Origin: JACVRW01 sp052038485
GTDB taxonomy: Bacteria > Actinomycetota > Thermoleophilia > Solirubrobacterales > Thermoleophilaceae
Reading direction: 5' to 3'
DNA length: 5,681 bases
Assembly: GCA_052038485.1 (NCBI GenBank)
Contig: JBQGCL010000096.1
Location: 1-5,681, forward strand
Under the pieces are notes generated by a model that was not told where the DNA came from, ran no database searches, and saw nothing but the letters and a program-made list of their open reading frames with translations. The first letter of the stretch is position 1, and every line of letters begins with the position of its first letter. Made by a program: the position numbers and the translations under genes. Shown here piece after piece: positions 1 to 5,681 of the stretch.

Positions 1-458
1 GCGGTGTCGTCGCCGGCCTTGGCCGCCTTGAGCAGCTCGACCGCACCTGCGATGTGCTCCTTCAGCAGCGCCGTCAGGCGTTCGCCCGCCTTGCGGCCGT
101 AGTACGGCTTGATCGCGTTCCCGAGGTCGGTCTGGTTGCGCAGCAGCCGGGCGGCTGTCTGCTCGAAGTCGGGCAGCCCGCCGGCAAAGCTCACGATCGC
201 AAGTCGCGTCCAGGTGATGTGGTCCTCCCACAGCTTGCGCATGCCGTCGTGGAACCGGATCGCCTTCTTTGTCTGGACCGGGACCACGCCGTGCGCGTGC
301 ACGGTCGCGGCGTGGGCGTGCTGGGCCGAGTGGGTGTGCTCGCCCGCGGCGTGCCCGGCGGCCGGTCCCGACACGACAAAGACGGCGACCGCGCTCGCCA
401 GGGCGACCAGCCCCGCGAGGGTCAACGTCGGGCGGCGACCCGCATGGACATCGTTCAT
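1..458 (-). CDS. exported His-rich protein of unknown function (partial, C-terminus off the left edge)
   Basis: The frame opens at ATG 458-456 and stays open to the window edge, giving 152 full residues and no stop, so the C-terminus is missing. The start is supported by a strong AGGAGGT six bases upstream. Residues 1-38 look like a signal peptide or membrane anchor: a basic stretch with RR at 8-9, a hydrophobic core at about 12-31, then GPAAGHA. Residues 36-56 are rich in histidine (H36, H41, H43, H47, H49, H54, H56), suggesting metal binding outside the membrane. From about residue 65 a helical domain begins (MRKLWEDHITWTRLAI, then LPDFEQTAARLLRNQ and a YYG). From memory this resembles small bacterial proteins often mislabelled acetylglutamate kinase; no kinase motif is visible. 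The start overlaps the stop of the upstream membrane-protein gene by 4 bp, implying co-translation. Coding status is firm; function is unknown. Confidence 0.82.
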   Translation of the reverse strand, partial: MNDVHAGRRPTLTLAGLVALASAVAVFVVSGPAAGHAAGEHTHSAQHAHAATVHAHGVVPVQTKKAIRFHDGMRKLWEDHITWTRLAIVSFAGGLPDFEQTAARLLRNQTDLGNAIKPYYGRKAGERLTALLKEHIAGAVELLKAAKAGDDT

Positions 459-895
459 CGTGCTACCTCCTGAATCAGGGGCGACCGAGGGTCGCCCGGC
501 GTTCGGCCGAGTCGAAGCGCACAGAGGAGCGCAAGCATCTCGACGACCTTCGTCGAGACACCCAGCGCATCCACGCGTTCGACCTCCGGCTGGAAAACGG
601 GAATCCCTACGGTGCGGCTCGCCAGATAGGCAACGAGCAAGCCCGCGATCAGAACCTGGGCAGCTCGAACGGCCTGCCGGTCGGCGGGACGGATGGCAAT
701 CGCACCCGCCGCTGCAAGCAGCAACCCGGTGGCAAGCACGAACGAAACCCCGATCTGGGGCCCCTCGCGCAGGTGTTCAGGGACGAGCCCCGCGTGAACG
801 CCGGCGCTCACGGCGAGCCCCGACGCAAGGACAGTCGCCGCGACGCCGCCTCTTCTGTCTCCGCTCCGGTCCGGCTTGCTCTCTCTCGACCGCAC
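455..895 (-). CDS. small four-helix membrane protein of unknown function
   Basis: This encodes 146 residues starting at GTG 895-893. An in-frame TAA lies three codons upstream (904-902), so the start cannot be further out. The N-terminus (1-16) is polar and basic. Four hydrophobic segments follow at about 18-37, 47-68, 75-96 and 113-129, so it should be an integral inner-membrane protein. A notable HAGLVPEH motif (H34, P39, E40, H41) sits just after the first helix, and a second polar motif (DALGVSTKVVE, 109-119) precedes the fourth helix. I recall similar small actinobacterial membrane proteins with a PEH motif but cannot assign a family function. The stop overlaps the ATG of the His-rich exported protein gene in an ATGA, so the two probably form an operon and may act together, for instance on a metal. 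That role is inference. The opposite-strand open frames here lack comparable support. Confidence 0.75.
   Translation of the reverse strand: MRSRESKPDRSGDRRGGVAATVLASGLAVSAGVHAGLVPEHLREGPQIGVSFVLATGLLLAAAGAIAIRPADRQAVRAAQVLIAGLLVAYLASRTVGIPVFQPEVERVDALGVSTKVVEMLALLCALRLGRTPGDPRSPLIQEVAR
465..471 (-). promoter_or_regulatory. strong Shine-Dalgarno site for the His-rich exported protein
   Basis: On the minus strand this reads AGGAGGT, an essentially perfect anti-16S match, six bases before the ATG at 458-456. It lies inside the last codons of the upstream membrane-protein gene. It fixes the start of the downstream gene and suggests that gene can be translated strongly in its own right as well as by coupling. 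Confidence 0.85.
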
Positions 896-991
896 GCCTG
901 CTTAGCGTCCGCAGCGGCGGCGACCTTACCTGCCGAGCGGTAGCAGGGACTTCCTGAGGGTGAGCGCGGTGCACCGGGTACGAGCGTCCCG
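896..991. promoter_or_regulatory. divergent intergenic region, presumed bidirectional promoter
   Basis: This is the only real gap in the window. It separates the GTG of the minus-strand membrane-protein gene (895) from the ATG of the plus-strand hemerythrin-cupin gene (992), so both transcripts probably start here. I see no convincing -35/-10 pair and no FNR-type TTGAT-N4-ATCAA box. One short inverted repeat is present: CCTGC at 929-933 and GCAGG at 943-947, separated by nine bases, which could be an operator. The promoter role rests on gene layout alone. Confidence 0.45.
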
Positions 992-1768
992 ATGAAGCGC
1001 AGCGAGTTTCTCCAGGCCCTCTCACGTGACCACCATCAGGGCCTGTCCGTCGCGTTGGCGCTGAGGCGCGCTACCCCCGACTCTGTCGGCGACGCACGAC
1101 GATCCTTTCTCCGCTTCTGGCGGACGGAGGGGAGCAATCATTTCCGTGTCGAGGAGGAGGTGCTGCTCCCCGCGTACGCTCGCCACCGACCGGCCGACGA
1201 GCCGGCGGTCGTCCGGGTTCTCGTCGAGCACGTTGAACTCAGGCGGCGCGCCGCCGAGCTCGGAGCGGACGAGTCGCCCTCATCGAGCGAGGTACACGAG
1301 TTGGGCGAGCTGCTGGAGCAGCACATTCGCTACGAGGAGCGCGTGCTGTTCCCCGCGATTGAGGCGGCCGTGCCGGAGCCCGAGCGCGCGGAGCTCGCAC
1401 GAGCGCTACAACGCGCTGACGCGTCTGGCCCGCGACCCGCCGCTGCGATCGAGGTCGCGGACCTGGTTGGGCCCCGGGGAAGCGGGCCACTCTGGGGCAT
1501 GGCCAGCAACGACCTGAACGCGACGTTGCTGGCTTGGCCTCCCGGTCACGAGCTGCCGCAGCACGAGAACACCGAACGCGACGTGCTGCTGGTCGTCATC
1601 GAGGGGACCGGACAGGTGCGGGTCGACGGGCTCGAGCATGAGGTGTCACGCGGGCAGGCGCTGCTGATCCCAAAGGGCAGCTTGCGCGCCATCCGAGCCG
1701 GCGCGGACGGGGTTCGCTACCTGTCCGTTCACCTGCTGCGGCCCGGCGTGCAGATCGAGGGCCTCTAG
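992..1768 (+). CDS. hemerythrin (HHE) domain - cupin fusion protein
   Basis: This encodes 258 residues from ATG 992. It is the only usable start, because no ATG, GTG or TTG occurs in frame between it and the in-frame TAG at 941. No good Shine-Dalgarno is visible. Residues about 5-140 form a hemerythrin-like four-helix bundle with the expected di-iron ligands: H14/H15 (DHHQG), H50 and E54 (HFRVE), H80 (VEH), H111 and E115 (HIRYE). Residues about 165-255 form a cupin: GHELPQHENTERD (185-197), a strand with VVIEGTGQVRVDG (201-213), then GQALLIPKG (221-229). The second cupin motif has R232 where metal cupins have His, and N193 replaces the second His of motif 1, so metal binding by this domain is uncertain. 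There is no signal peptide or membrane segment, so it is cytoplasmic. Hemerythrin domains bind O2 or NO or act in iron-sulfur repair. Its position convergent with the nar operon suggests a role tied to nitrate respiration, but this is inference. Confidence 0.88.
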   Translation: MKRSEFLQALSRDHHQGLSVALALRRATPDSVGDARRSFLRFWRTEGSNHFRVEEEVLLPAYARHRPADEPAVVRVLVEHVELRRRAAELGADESPSSSEVHELGELLEQHIRYEERVLFPAIEAAVPEPERAELARALQRADASGPRPAAAIEVADLVGPRGSGPLWGMASNDLNATLLAWPPGHELPQHENTERDVLLVVIEGTGQVRVDGLEHEVSRGQALLIPKGSLRAIRAGADGVRYLSVHLLRPGVQIEGL

Positions 1769-1773
1769 CCCTC
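1757..1773. terminator. hairpin between convergent genes, possible bidirectional terminator
   Basis: GAGGGC (1757-1762) and GCCCTC (1768-1773) form a perfect 6-bp GC-rich stem around a 5-base loop, CTCTA. It spans the TAG stop of the hemerythrin-cupin gene and lies 16 bp from the end of the convergent narK-type gene, where a shared terminator is expected. No T-tract follows on either strand, so intrinsic termination would be weak. The short stem could be chance in GC-rich DNA. Confidence 0.35.
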
Positions 1774-1788
1774 CAGCACATCGCAGGT

Positions 1789-2961
1789 TCAGCTGGGCGC
1801 AGTCACCGGGACCGCCCGGACGGCCCGCAGGACGACCAGGCAGACGGCGGCCACCAGGGCCATCAGCACGAAGCCGACCGCGTACCCGCCGGTCGCCGAT
1901 TTGACGATGGCCATGACCAGCGGAGGGAAGAATCCCCCGAGCCCGCCGGCAGCGCCAACCACGCCGGTGACGGCGCCGACGCGGTCGGGAAACCAGTCGG
2001 CGACCAGCTTGAAGACGGCGCCCGTGCCCAGGCCGAGCGCGACCGCCAACGTGAGGCAGGCGATCGTGAGCGGGACCATTGCCGTGTACGCCGCAGCCAG
2101 CGCGAGGGCAAGCGCGCCCACCCCGACGAACGACACGGTCAGTACGGCTGCGGCCCCCACGCGGTCCGCCAGCCATCCGCCCAGCGGCCGCCCGATCACG
2201 GCGAGCAGCGCGAAGCCGGCGGCGCGCGCACCGGCGTCGGACTTCGAGAGGTCGTGCACGCCCGTCAGCAGCTTGGGCAGGTAGAGGAACATCGCGACGA
2301 AGCCGCCGAAGGCCAGGAAGTAGAACAGCGTGAGCGCCCACGCACGGCCACTCGTGCGAAAGACCGACAGCGCCGCGAAGATGCCGGGCTGCGAGTCCCC
2401 CTGGCGGGGACGGGATGCATCGCGCGCGGTCGCGACGAAGACCACGCAGATGGCGAGCACCAGGCCGGTCGCGACCCAGAACGGAGCCGCGAGCCCCCAC
2501 TGGTCGACGATGCGGGGGGCCGTCAACCCCGCGAGGACCGTGCCGCCCATTCCCATGCCGTAGATGCCGAGGGCGAAGCCGCGTCGCTCGGGCTGGTACC
2601 AGCCGTTGACGAAGGGCACGCCGACGGCGAACGAGGCGCCGGCGAAGCCGAGCAGCAGGCCGAAGGCGAGTACCGCCGTAAGCGAGTCGTGCCAGATCGC
2701 GAGCGCGATCAGCGGCAGCGGGGTGTAAGCCAGCAGTGCGGAGAAGACCTTGCGGCCGCCGTGGCGGTCGGTCAACCATCCAAGCGGGATCCGCATCAGC
2801 GAACCGAGCAGCACGGGAACGGCCACCATCGCCGAGGTCTCGAAGTCCGAGAGGCCCAGGGCGTCTTGGAGGTCGGGCCCGAGCGGTCCCAGGAGGCTCC
2901 AGGCGTAGAAGCAGATCGTGAACGCGACCGTCGCGAGCGCCAGCTGCCTGCTGGGGTTCAT
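1789..2961 (-). CDS. narK: NarK-type nitrate/nitrite MFS transporter
   Basis: This encodes 390 residues from ATG 2961-2959. It is a major facilitator protein with about twelve membrane helices, roughly at 6-26, 43-62, 72-90, 95-118, 128-148, 157-177, 207-230, 246-266, 270-292, 296-315, 327-352 and 358-380. Both nitrate-porter signatures are present: GFAGASFAVGVPFVNGWY through GMGMGGT (105-141), and GLGTGAVFKLVADWFPDRVG through GGLGGFFPP (310-347). R57 in helix 2 and R258 in helix 8 sit where substrate-binding arginines occur in E. coli NarK (R89, R305). The MFS loop motif GWLTDRHGGRK follows helix 2. Its length, shorter than E. coli NarK, suggests the NarK1-like proton-symport type, but nitrite export or exchange is not excluded. 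The ATG overlaps the narI stop in an ATGA, and no Shine-Dalgarno is visible, so translation is probably coupled to narI. It is the last gene of the operon. Confidence 0.93.
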   Translation of the reverse strand: MNPSRQLALATVAFTICFYAWSLLGPLGPDLQDALGLSDFETSAMVAVPVLLGSLMRIPLGWLTDRHGGRKVFSALLAYTPLPLIALAIWHDSLTAVLAFGLLLGFAGASFAVGVPFVNGWYQPERRGFALGIYGMGMGGTVLAGLTAPRIVDQWGLAAPFWVATGLVLAICVVFVATARDASRPRQGDSQPGIFAALSVFRTSGRAWALTLFYFLAFGGFVAMFLYLPKLLTGVHDLSKSDAGARAAGFALLAVIGRPLGGWLADRVGAAAVLTVSFVGVGALALALAAAYTAMVPLTIACLTLAVALGLGTGAVFKLVADWFPDRVGAVTGVVGAAGGLGGFFPPLVMAIVKSATGGYAVGFVLMALVAAVCLVVLRAVRAVPVTAPS

Positions 2962-3665
2962 CGCGAGCGGCCGGACGGGGCTGCGTAGCGCCGCCGATAC
3001 AGGATGCCCGGACGTCCGAGGTACTGGAGCGGGATGCTCCACGCGTGGACGAGCCGGCTGAACGGGAACAGCGCCCAGAAGGCCCAGGCGACGATCGCGT
3101 GGACCTGGTAGACCGTGTTGGCGCCCTGCACGGCGTCGACATCGGGCTGGAAGATGAAGAGCGAGCGCCACCACTCCGAGATCGAGTCGCGGTAGTCGTA
3201 CGGCGACGCGGTCAGCAGGTTGTGGGCGAAGGTCATCCAGCAGCCCAGCCCGATCAACACCACGAGCAGGAAATAGACAAGTAGGTCGGTTCGCGACGTG
3301 GTGCGCCGCACACGGGCGTTCGTCGCGCGGCGGTAGACCAGGCCGACGAAGCCGATCACGGTGATCGCGCCCGCGACCGCCCCGGCAATCGCGGAGAACC
3401 AGCGGTAGGTGCTCTCGGACATGCCGATCGCCTCGGTGAACGATTTCGGGATCATCAACCCGATCACGTGTCCGCCGATCGCGGCCAGCGCGCCGTAGTG
3501 GAAGGCCGGCCCGGCCCAGCCGAGGATCTTCTGCTCGAACAGCTGCGTCGACCCGCTCGTCCACCCGAACTGGTCGGCGCGGTAGCGCCACCAGGTGCCC
3601 ACCGCGAAGGTCGCGAACGCCACGTAGGGGAAGATGATCCAGAGCAGGATCTCGCCGGCGCTCAC
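2958..3665 (-). CDS. narI: respiratory nitrate reductase gamma subunit (cytochrome b)
   Basis: This encodes 235 residues from GTG 3665-3663. It is the membrane-anchored di-heme cytochrome b that oxidises quinol and passes electrons to the iron-sulfur clusters of NarH. Five hydrophobic segments lie at about 5-25, 47-70, 86-110, 127-150 and 183-203. The four heme-ligand histidines are in place: H56 and H66 in helix 2, H189 and H207 in and after the last helix, nearly the same numbering as E. coli (56, 66, 187, 205). That agreement also supports the chosen start. The loop with SPYDYRDSISEWWRSLF (154-170) is typical of the family, and the length is close to the usual 225-240 residues. The GTG overlaps the narJ stop by 4 bp (GTGA) and the stop overlaps the narK ATG (ATGA). 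I see no defect. Confidence 0.96.
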   Translation of the reverse strand: MSAGEILLWIIFPYVAFATFAVGTWWRYRADQFGWTSGSTQLFEQKILGWAGPAFHYGALAAIGGHVIGLMIPKSFTEAIGMSESTYRWFSAIAGAVAGAITVIGFVGLVYRRATNARVRRTTSRTDLLVYFLLVVLIGLGCWMTFAHNLLTASPYDYRDSISEWWRSLFIFQPDVDAVQGANTVYQVHAIVAWAFWALFPFSRLVHAWSIPLQYLGRPGILYRRRYAAPSGRSR

Positions 3666-4276
3666 GCGTGCGCCCCCTCGGGCATCGCCTCCGGCGGGCC
3701 GTAGGGCTCGAGTCCCACCGCCTCCTCCGGCGGCCCCTCGCGCGCCAGCCGCGCGACCTCGCTGCGCTCGCTGACCGTCAGCTCGGGCAGGCAGACCGCG
3801 ACCGCGTCGAGGACGTGCGCGTAAGGGCTGTCGAGGTCGTGCAGCGACAGCCGCAGCAGCTCGATGGCGGGGCGATGCTCTGCCAGCAGCGCCTCGCCCC
3901 GGCCTTCGGGCGCGAGCGCGGCGAAGGCGAGCATGACCGCCAGGTGGTCGGGCAGCTCGTCCGATTCCATCGGGAGCCCCGCGACGCGATAGAGCTTCTT
4001 GAGCCGCACCAGCGCCATGCCGCGTTCGCGGGTGTCGCCGTGGGCGTAGTAGGTGAGGTAGAGGCTCGCGCGGCGGCGCAGGTCGAAGGTCTCGACGTAG
4101 CGAGCGGAGAGCGTCGTCGTGTCACCCGTCCAGCTCGCCAAGAAGGCGCCGAGCGCGCTGCGGACGGGCCCGCTCGGCAAGCCGGCAACCTCGGCAGCGA
4201 GCTCGTCCCGTGCGCTCACCACAGCGGCGTCGGGGTAGCGCAGCAGGAACGAAAGCAGCGCCCAGGGCGGCCTCAC
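3662..4276 (-). CDS. narJ: nitrate reductase assembly chaperone (delta subunit)
   Basis: This encodes 204 residues from GTG 4276-4274. NarJ is a cytoplasmic chaperone of the NarJ/TorD family. It binds the catalytic NarG subunit until the molybdenum cofactor and iron-sulfur cluster are inserted and the complex docks on NarI, and it is not part of the final enzyme. The family core is clear at about 60-87 (YVETFDLRRRASLYLTYY, then HGDTRERG), followed by LKKLYRVAGL (92-101) and ELPDHLAVMLAFAA (107-120). The protein looks all-helical with no membrane segment or signal peptide. The acidic, Pro/Gly-rich C-terminal tail (from about 180) appears variable. The start overlaps the narH stop and the stop overlaps the narI start, each in a GTGA. 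The length is slightly below E. coli NarJ but normal for actinobacteria. Confidence 0.95.
   Translation of the reverse strand: MRPPWALLSFLLRYPDAAVVSARDELAAEVAGLPSGPVRSALGAFLASWTGDTTTLSARYVETFDLRRRASLYLTYYAHGDTRERGMALVRLKKLYRVAGLPMESDELPDHLAVMLAFAALAPEGRGEALLAEHRPAIELLRLSLHDLDSPYAHVLDAVAVCLPELTVSERSEVARLAREGPPEEAVGLEPYGPPEAMPEGAHA
3673..3679 (-). promoter_or_regulatory. Shine-Dalgarno-like site for narI
   Basis: On the minus strand this reads GAGGGGG, seven bases before the GTG of narI and inside the last codons of narJ. It supports the GTG at 3665 as the real start despite the gene overlap. Confidence 0.5.
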
Positions 4277-5681
4277 TCGCCCTCCCGGCGCTCGAGGATG
4301 TCGATCAGGTGGAAGCTCTCACCGTCGCTCGGCACCACCGGCGAGGAGGTGTCGGGGCGAGGGTCCACCGCCCCGCAATTTCCAGGGCCGCCTTCGAAGT
4401 CCAGCCCGCAGCCGCCCTGCTCCTGCATCAGCCGCTCGCCGAGCTCGGCGTGGGCCTGCGGGATGACATAGCGGTCCTCGTAGTTTGCGATCGCGAGGAG
4501 CCGGTACATGCGCTCCAGCTCGGGGCCGGTGAGCCCGACCTGCGTCGGGAGTTGCTCGTCGGTCTCGCCGAGCACCTCGCGTTTGCGCATGTAGGAGCGC
4601 ATCGCGGCGAGGCGGTGCAGGACTCCGCGCACAACCTCGACGTCCCCGGCCGCGAGCAGGTTGGCGATGTACTCCAGCGGTATCCGGAGGTTGTCGATCG
4701 CGCCGAAGACGTCGTCCGGGTCGGCCTCGTAGCCGTCGGTCTCCAGCGTCGACACGACTGGCGACAGCGGTGGCACGGACCAGACCATCGGCAGCGTCCT
4801 GAACTCCGGGTGAAGCGGCAGCGCCACGCCCCAGCGCATCGCCAGGTCGTAGATCGGCGAGCGGCGCGCCGCCTCGATCCAGTCGTCGGGAATCCCGTCG
4901 CGGCTCGCGGTTGCCCGCACCTCGGCGTCCTCCGGATCCAGGAACACGTCGCGCTGCGCGGGGAGCAGGTCACGCTCGTCCGGCACCGAGGCGGCGTCCT
5001 GCACCCGGTCGGCGTCGTAGAGGACGAGCCCGAGGTAGCGAATCCGGCCGACGCAGGTTTCGGAGCAGATCGTCGGCTGGCCGACCTCGATGCGCGGGTA
5101 ACAGAGCGTGCACTTCTCGGCCTTGCCGGTGTTGTGGTTGAAGTACACCTTCTTGTAGGGGCAGCCCGAGACGCAGTAGCGCCAGCCACGACACTTGTCC
5201 TGGTCGACGAGCACGATGCCGTCCTCCTCGCGCTTGTACATGGCGCCCGACGGACAGCTCGCCACGCACGAGGGGTTGAGGCAGTGCTCGCAGATGCGCG
5301 GGAGGAAGAACATGAAGGCCTGCTCGTAGGTGAGCCGGACCTCCTCCTGGATGTCGCGCAGGTGCGGGTCATTGGGAGCAAGCTCCGGGCCGCCGGCCAA
5401 GCCCTCGTCCCAGTTCGGCCCCCACTTGACCTCCATCGGCTGGCCCGTGAGCTGCGAATGCGGGCGCGCGACCGGATCGAGGTCGGACAGCGGGGCGTTC
5501 ACCAACGTCTCGTAGTCGTAGGTGAACGGCTCGTAGTAGTCGTCGATCGCCGGCAGGTCGGGGTTGGAGAAGATCGTCAACAGCTTCTTGAGCTGGCCGC
5601 CGGCCTTGAGGCGCAGCCGGCCCTTCCTGTCCAGCTCCCAGCCGCCGTTCCAGCGTGCCTGGTCGGCCCACTGGCGGGGAT
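4273..5681 (-). CDS. narH: respiratory nitrate reductase beta subunit (partial, N-terminus off the right edge)
   Basis: This encodes 468 visible residues ending at TGA 4275-4273. The 5' end lies beyond the window; by comparison with E. coli NarH (512 residues) roughly 50 residues are missing, including the first cysteine group. NarH is the cytoplasmic electron-transfer subunit linking cytochrome b NarI to molybdoenzyme NarG. Visible cluster motifs, numbered from the first full codon at 5679, are CEHCLNPSCVASC (C130, 133, 138, 142), CRGWRYCVSGC (C163, W166, C169, C173), and C190, C193 with C205, C209. The Trp at the second position of the CRGW group is the family hallmark for a [3Fe-4S] cluster in place of [4Fe-4S]. 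Long conserved stretches (IDDYYEPF, QDKCRGWR, CSETCVGRIRYLG, LPLHPEFRTLPMVW, YLAIANYEDR-like) leave no doubt. A TTG at 5580 is not the start, because NarH-like sequence (PRQWADQARWNGGWEL) continues upstream in frame. It is the first visible gene of narHJIK; narG should lie immediately upstream. Confidence 0.97.
   Translation of the reverse strand, partial: PRQWADQARWNGGWELDRKGRLRLKAGGQLKKLLTIFSNPDLPAIDDYYEPFTYDYETLVNAPLSDLDPVARPHSQLTGQPMEVKWGPNWDEGLAGGPELAPNDPHLRDIQEEVRLTYEQAFMFFLPRICEHCLNPSCVASCPSGAMYKREEDGIVLVDQDKCRGWRYCVSGCPYKKVYFNHNTGKAEKCTLCYPRIEVGQPTICSETCVGRIRYLGLVLYDADRVQDAASVPDERDLLPAQRDVFLDPEDAEVRATASRDGIPDDWIEAARRSPIYDLAMRWGVALPLHPEFRTLPMVWSVPPLSPVVSTLETDGYEADPDDVFGAIDNLRIPLEYIANLLAAGDVEVVRGVLHRLAAMRSYMRKREVLGETDEQLPTQVGLTGPELERMYRLLAIANYEDRYVIPQAHAELGERLMQEQGGCGLDFEGGPGNCGAVDPRPDTSSPVVPSDGESFHLIDILERREGE
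4281..4286 (-). promoter_or_regulatory. Shine-Dalgarno site for narJ
   Basis: On the minus strand this reads GGGAGG, four bases before the narJ GTG, inside the last codons of narH. The spacing is short but usable. It supports a GTG start overlapping the narH stop. Confidence 0.5.

Noticed and set aside
109..957. Long plus-strand open frame of 282 codons across the left region
   Set aside because: It is opposite to two minus-strand genes that have a perfect Shine-Dalgarno, a signal peptide, membrane helices and a 4-bp overlap. Its translation is Arg/Pro/Ser-rich and low in recognisable structure, typical of an antisense frame in GC-rich DNA.
896..991. FNR-type anaerobic regulator site
   Set aside because: I looked for TTGAT-N4-ATCAA and near matches in the intergenic region and found none. 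The nar promoter itself would lie upstream of narG, outside the window.
2254..2988. Plus-strand open frame of 244 codons opposite narK
   Set aside because: It is a shadow of narK, rich in Arg, Glu, Gly and Gln with no domain or start signal.
1646..3142. Minus-strand open frame of 498 codons overlapping narK and narI
   Set aside because: It is an Arg/Gly/Pro-rich alternate frame. The narK frame shows both nitrate-porter signatures and twelve helices.
2962..3591. N-terminal extension of narK to give a 600-residue protein
   Set aside because: The extra 210 codons lie in an alternate frame of narI and encode no membrane or domain pattern. ATG 2961 begins a normal MFS N-terminus.
4428..5381. Minus-strand open frame of 317 codons inside narH
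   Set aside because: It is in another frame of narH and its product is almost all Ser, Arg, Thr and Ala. The narH frame has clear family motifs throughout.
5578..5580. TTG as the start codon of narH
   Set aside because: The frame continues upstream to the window edge with NarH-like sequence, so the gene is simply cut by the window.
1..5681. tRNA, rRNA, CRISPR array, insertion sequence or long direct repeat
   Set aside because: No such structure was apparent by eye on either strand. The window is almost fully occupied by ordinary coding sequence.

Overview
The window comes from a GC-rich bacterium, most likely an actinobacterium. The evidence is very high G+C, GTG start codons, dense gene packing, and NarH/NarJ/NarI sequences that read like actinobacterial respiratory nitrate reductase. 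A deep-branching group such as Thermoleophilia is possible, but that is a guess. Nothing looks like a mobile element, RNA gene or CRISPR array. Essentially all of the sequence is coding; the only real gaps are about 96 bp (896-991) and 20 bp (1769-1788).

Right part (1789-5681, minus strand): the end of a respiratory nitrate reductase operon in the order narH (5' end outside the window) - narJ - narI - narK-type transporter. Each junction is a 4-bp stop/start overlap (GTGA, GTGA, ATGA), so the four genes look translationally coupled. NarH carries electrons through iron-sulfur clusters, NarI is the membrane cytochrome b that takes electrons from quinol, NarJ is the assembly chaperone for the molybdenum subunit, and the MFS porter moves nitrate and/or nitrite across the membrane. 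narG is expected just upstream of narH, beyond the right edge.

Middle (992-1768, plus strand): a gene converging on narK that encodes an N-terminal hemerythrin (HHE) di-iron domain fused to a C-terminal cupin. A small hairpin sits at the convergent junction. The protein may sense or handle O2 or NO linked to nitrate respiration, but that is inference.

Left part (1-895, minus strand): a two-gene unit divergent from the hemerythrin-cupin gene. The first gene encodes a small four-helix membrane protein with an HAGLVPEH motif. It overlaps by 4 bp a gene for an exported protein with a histidine-rich N-terminal segment and a conserved helical domain of unknown function, which runs off the left edge. 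These two genes and the hemerythrin-cupin gene are the least understood part of the window.
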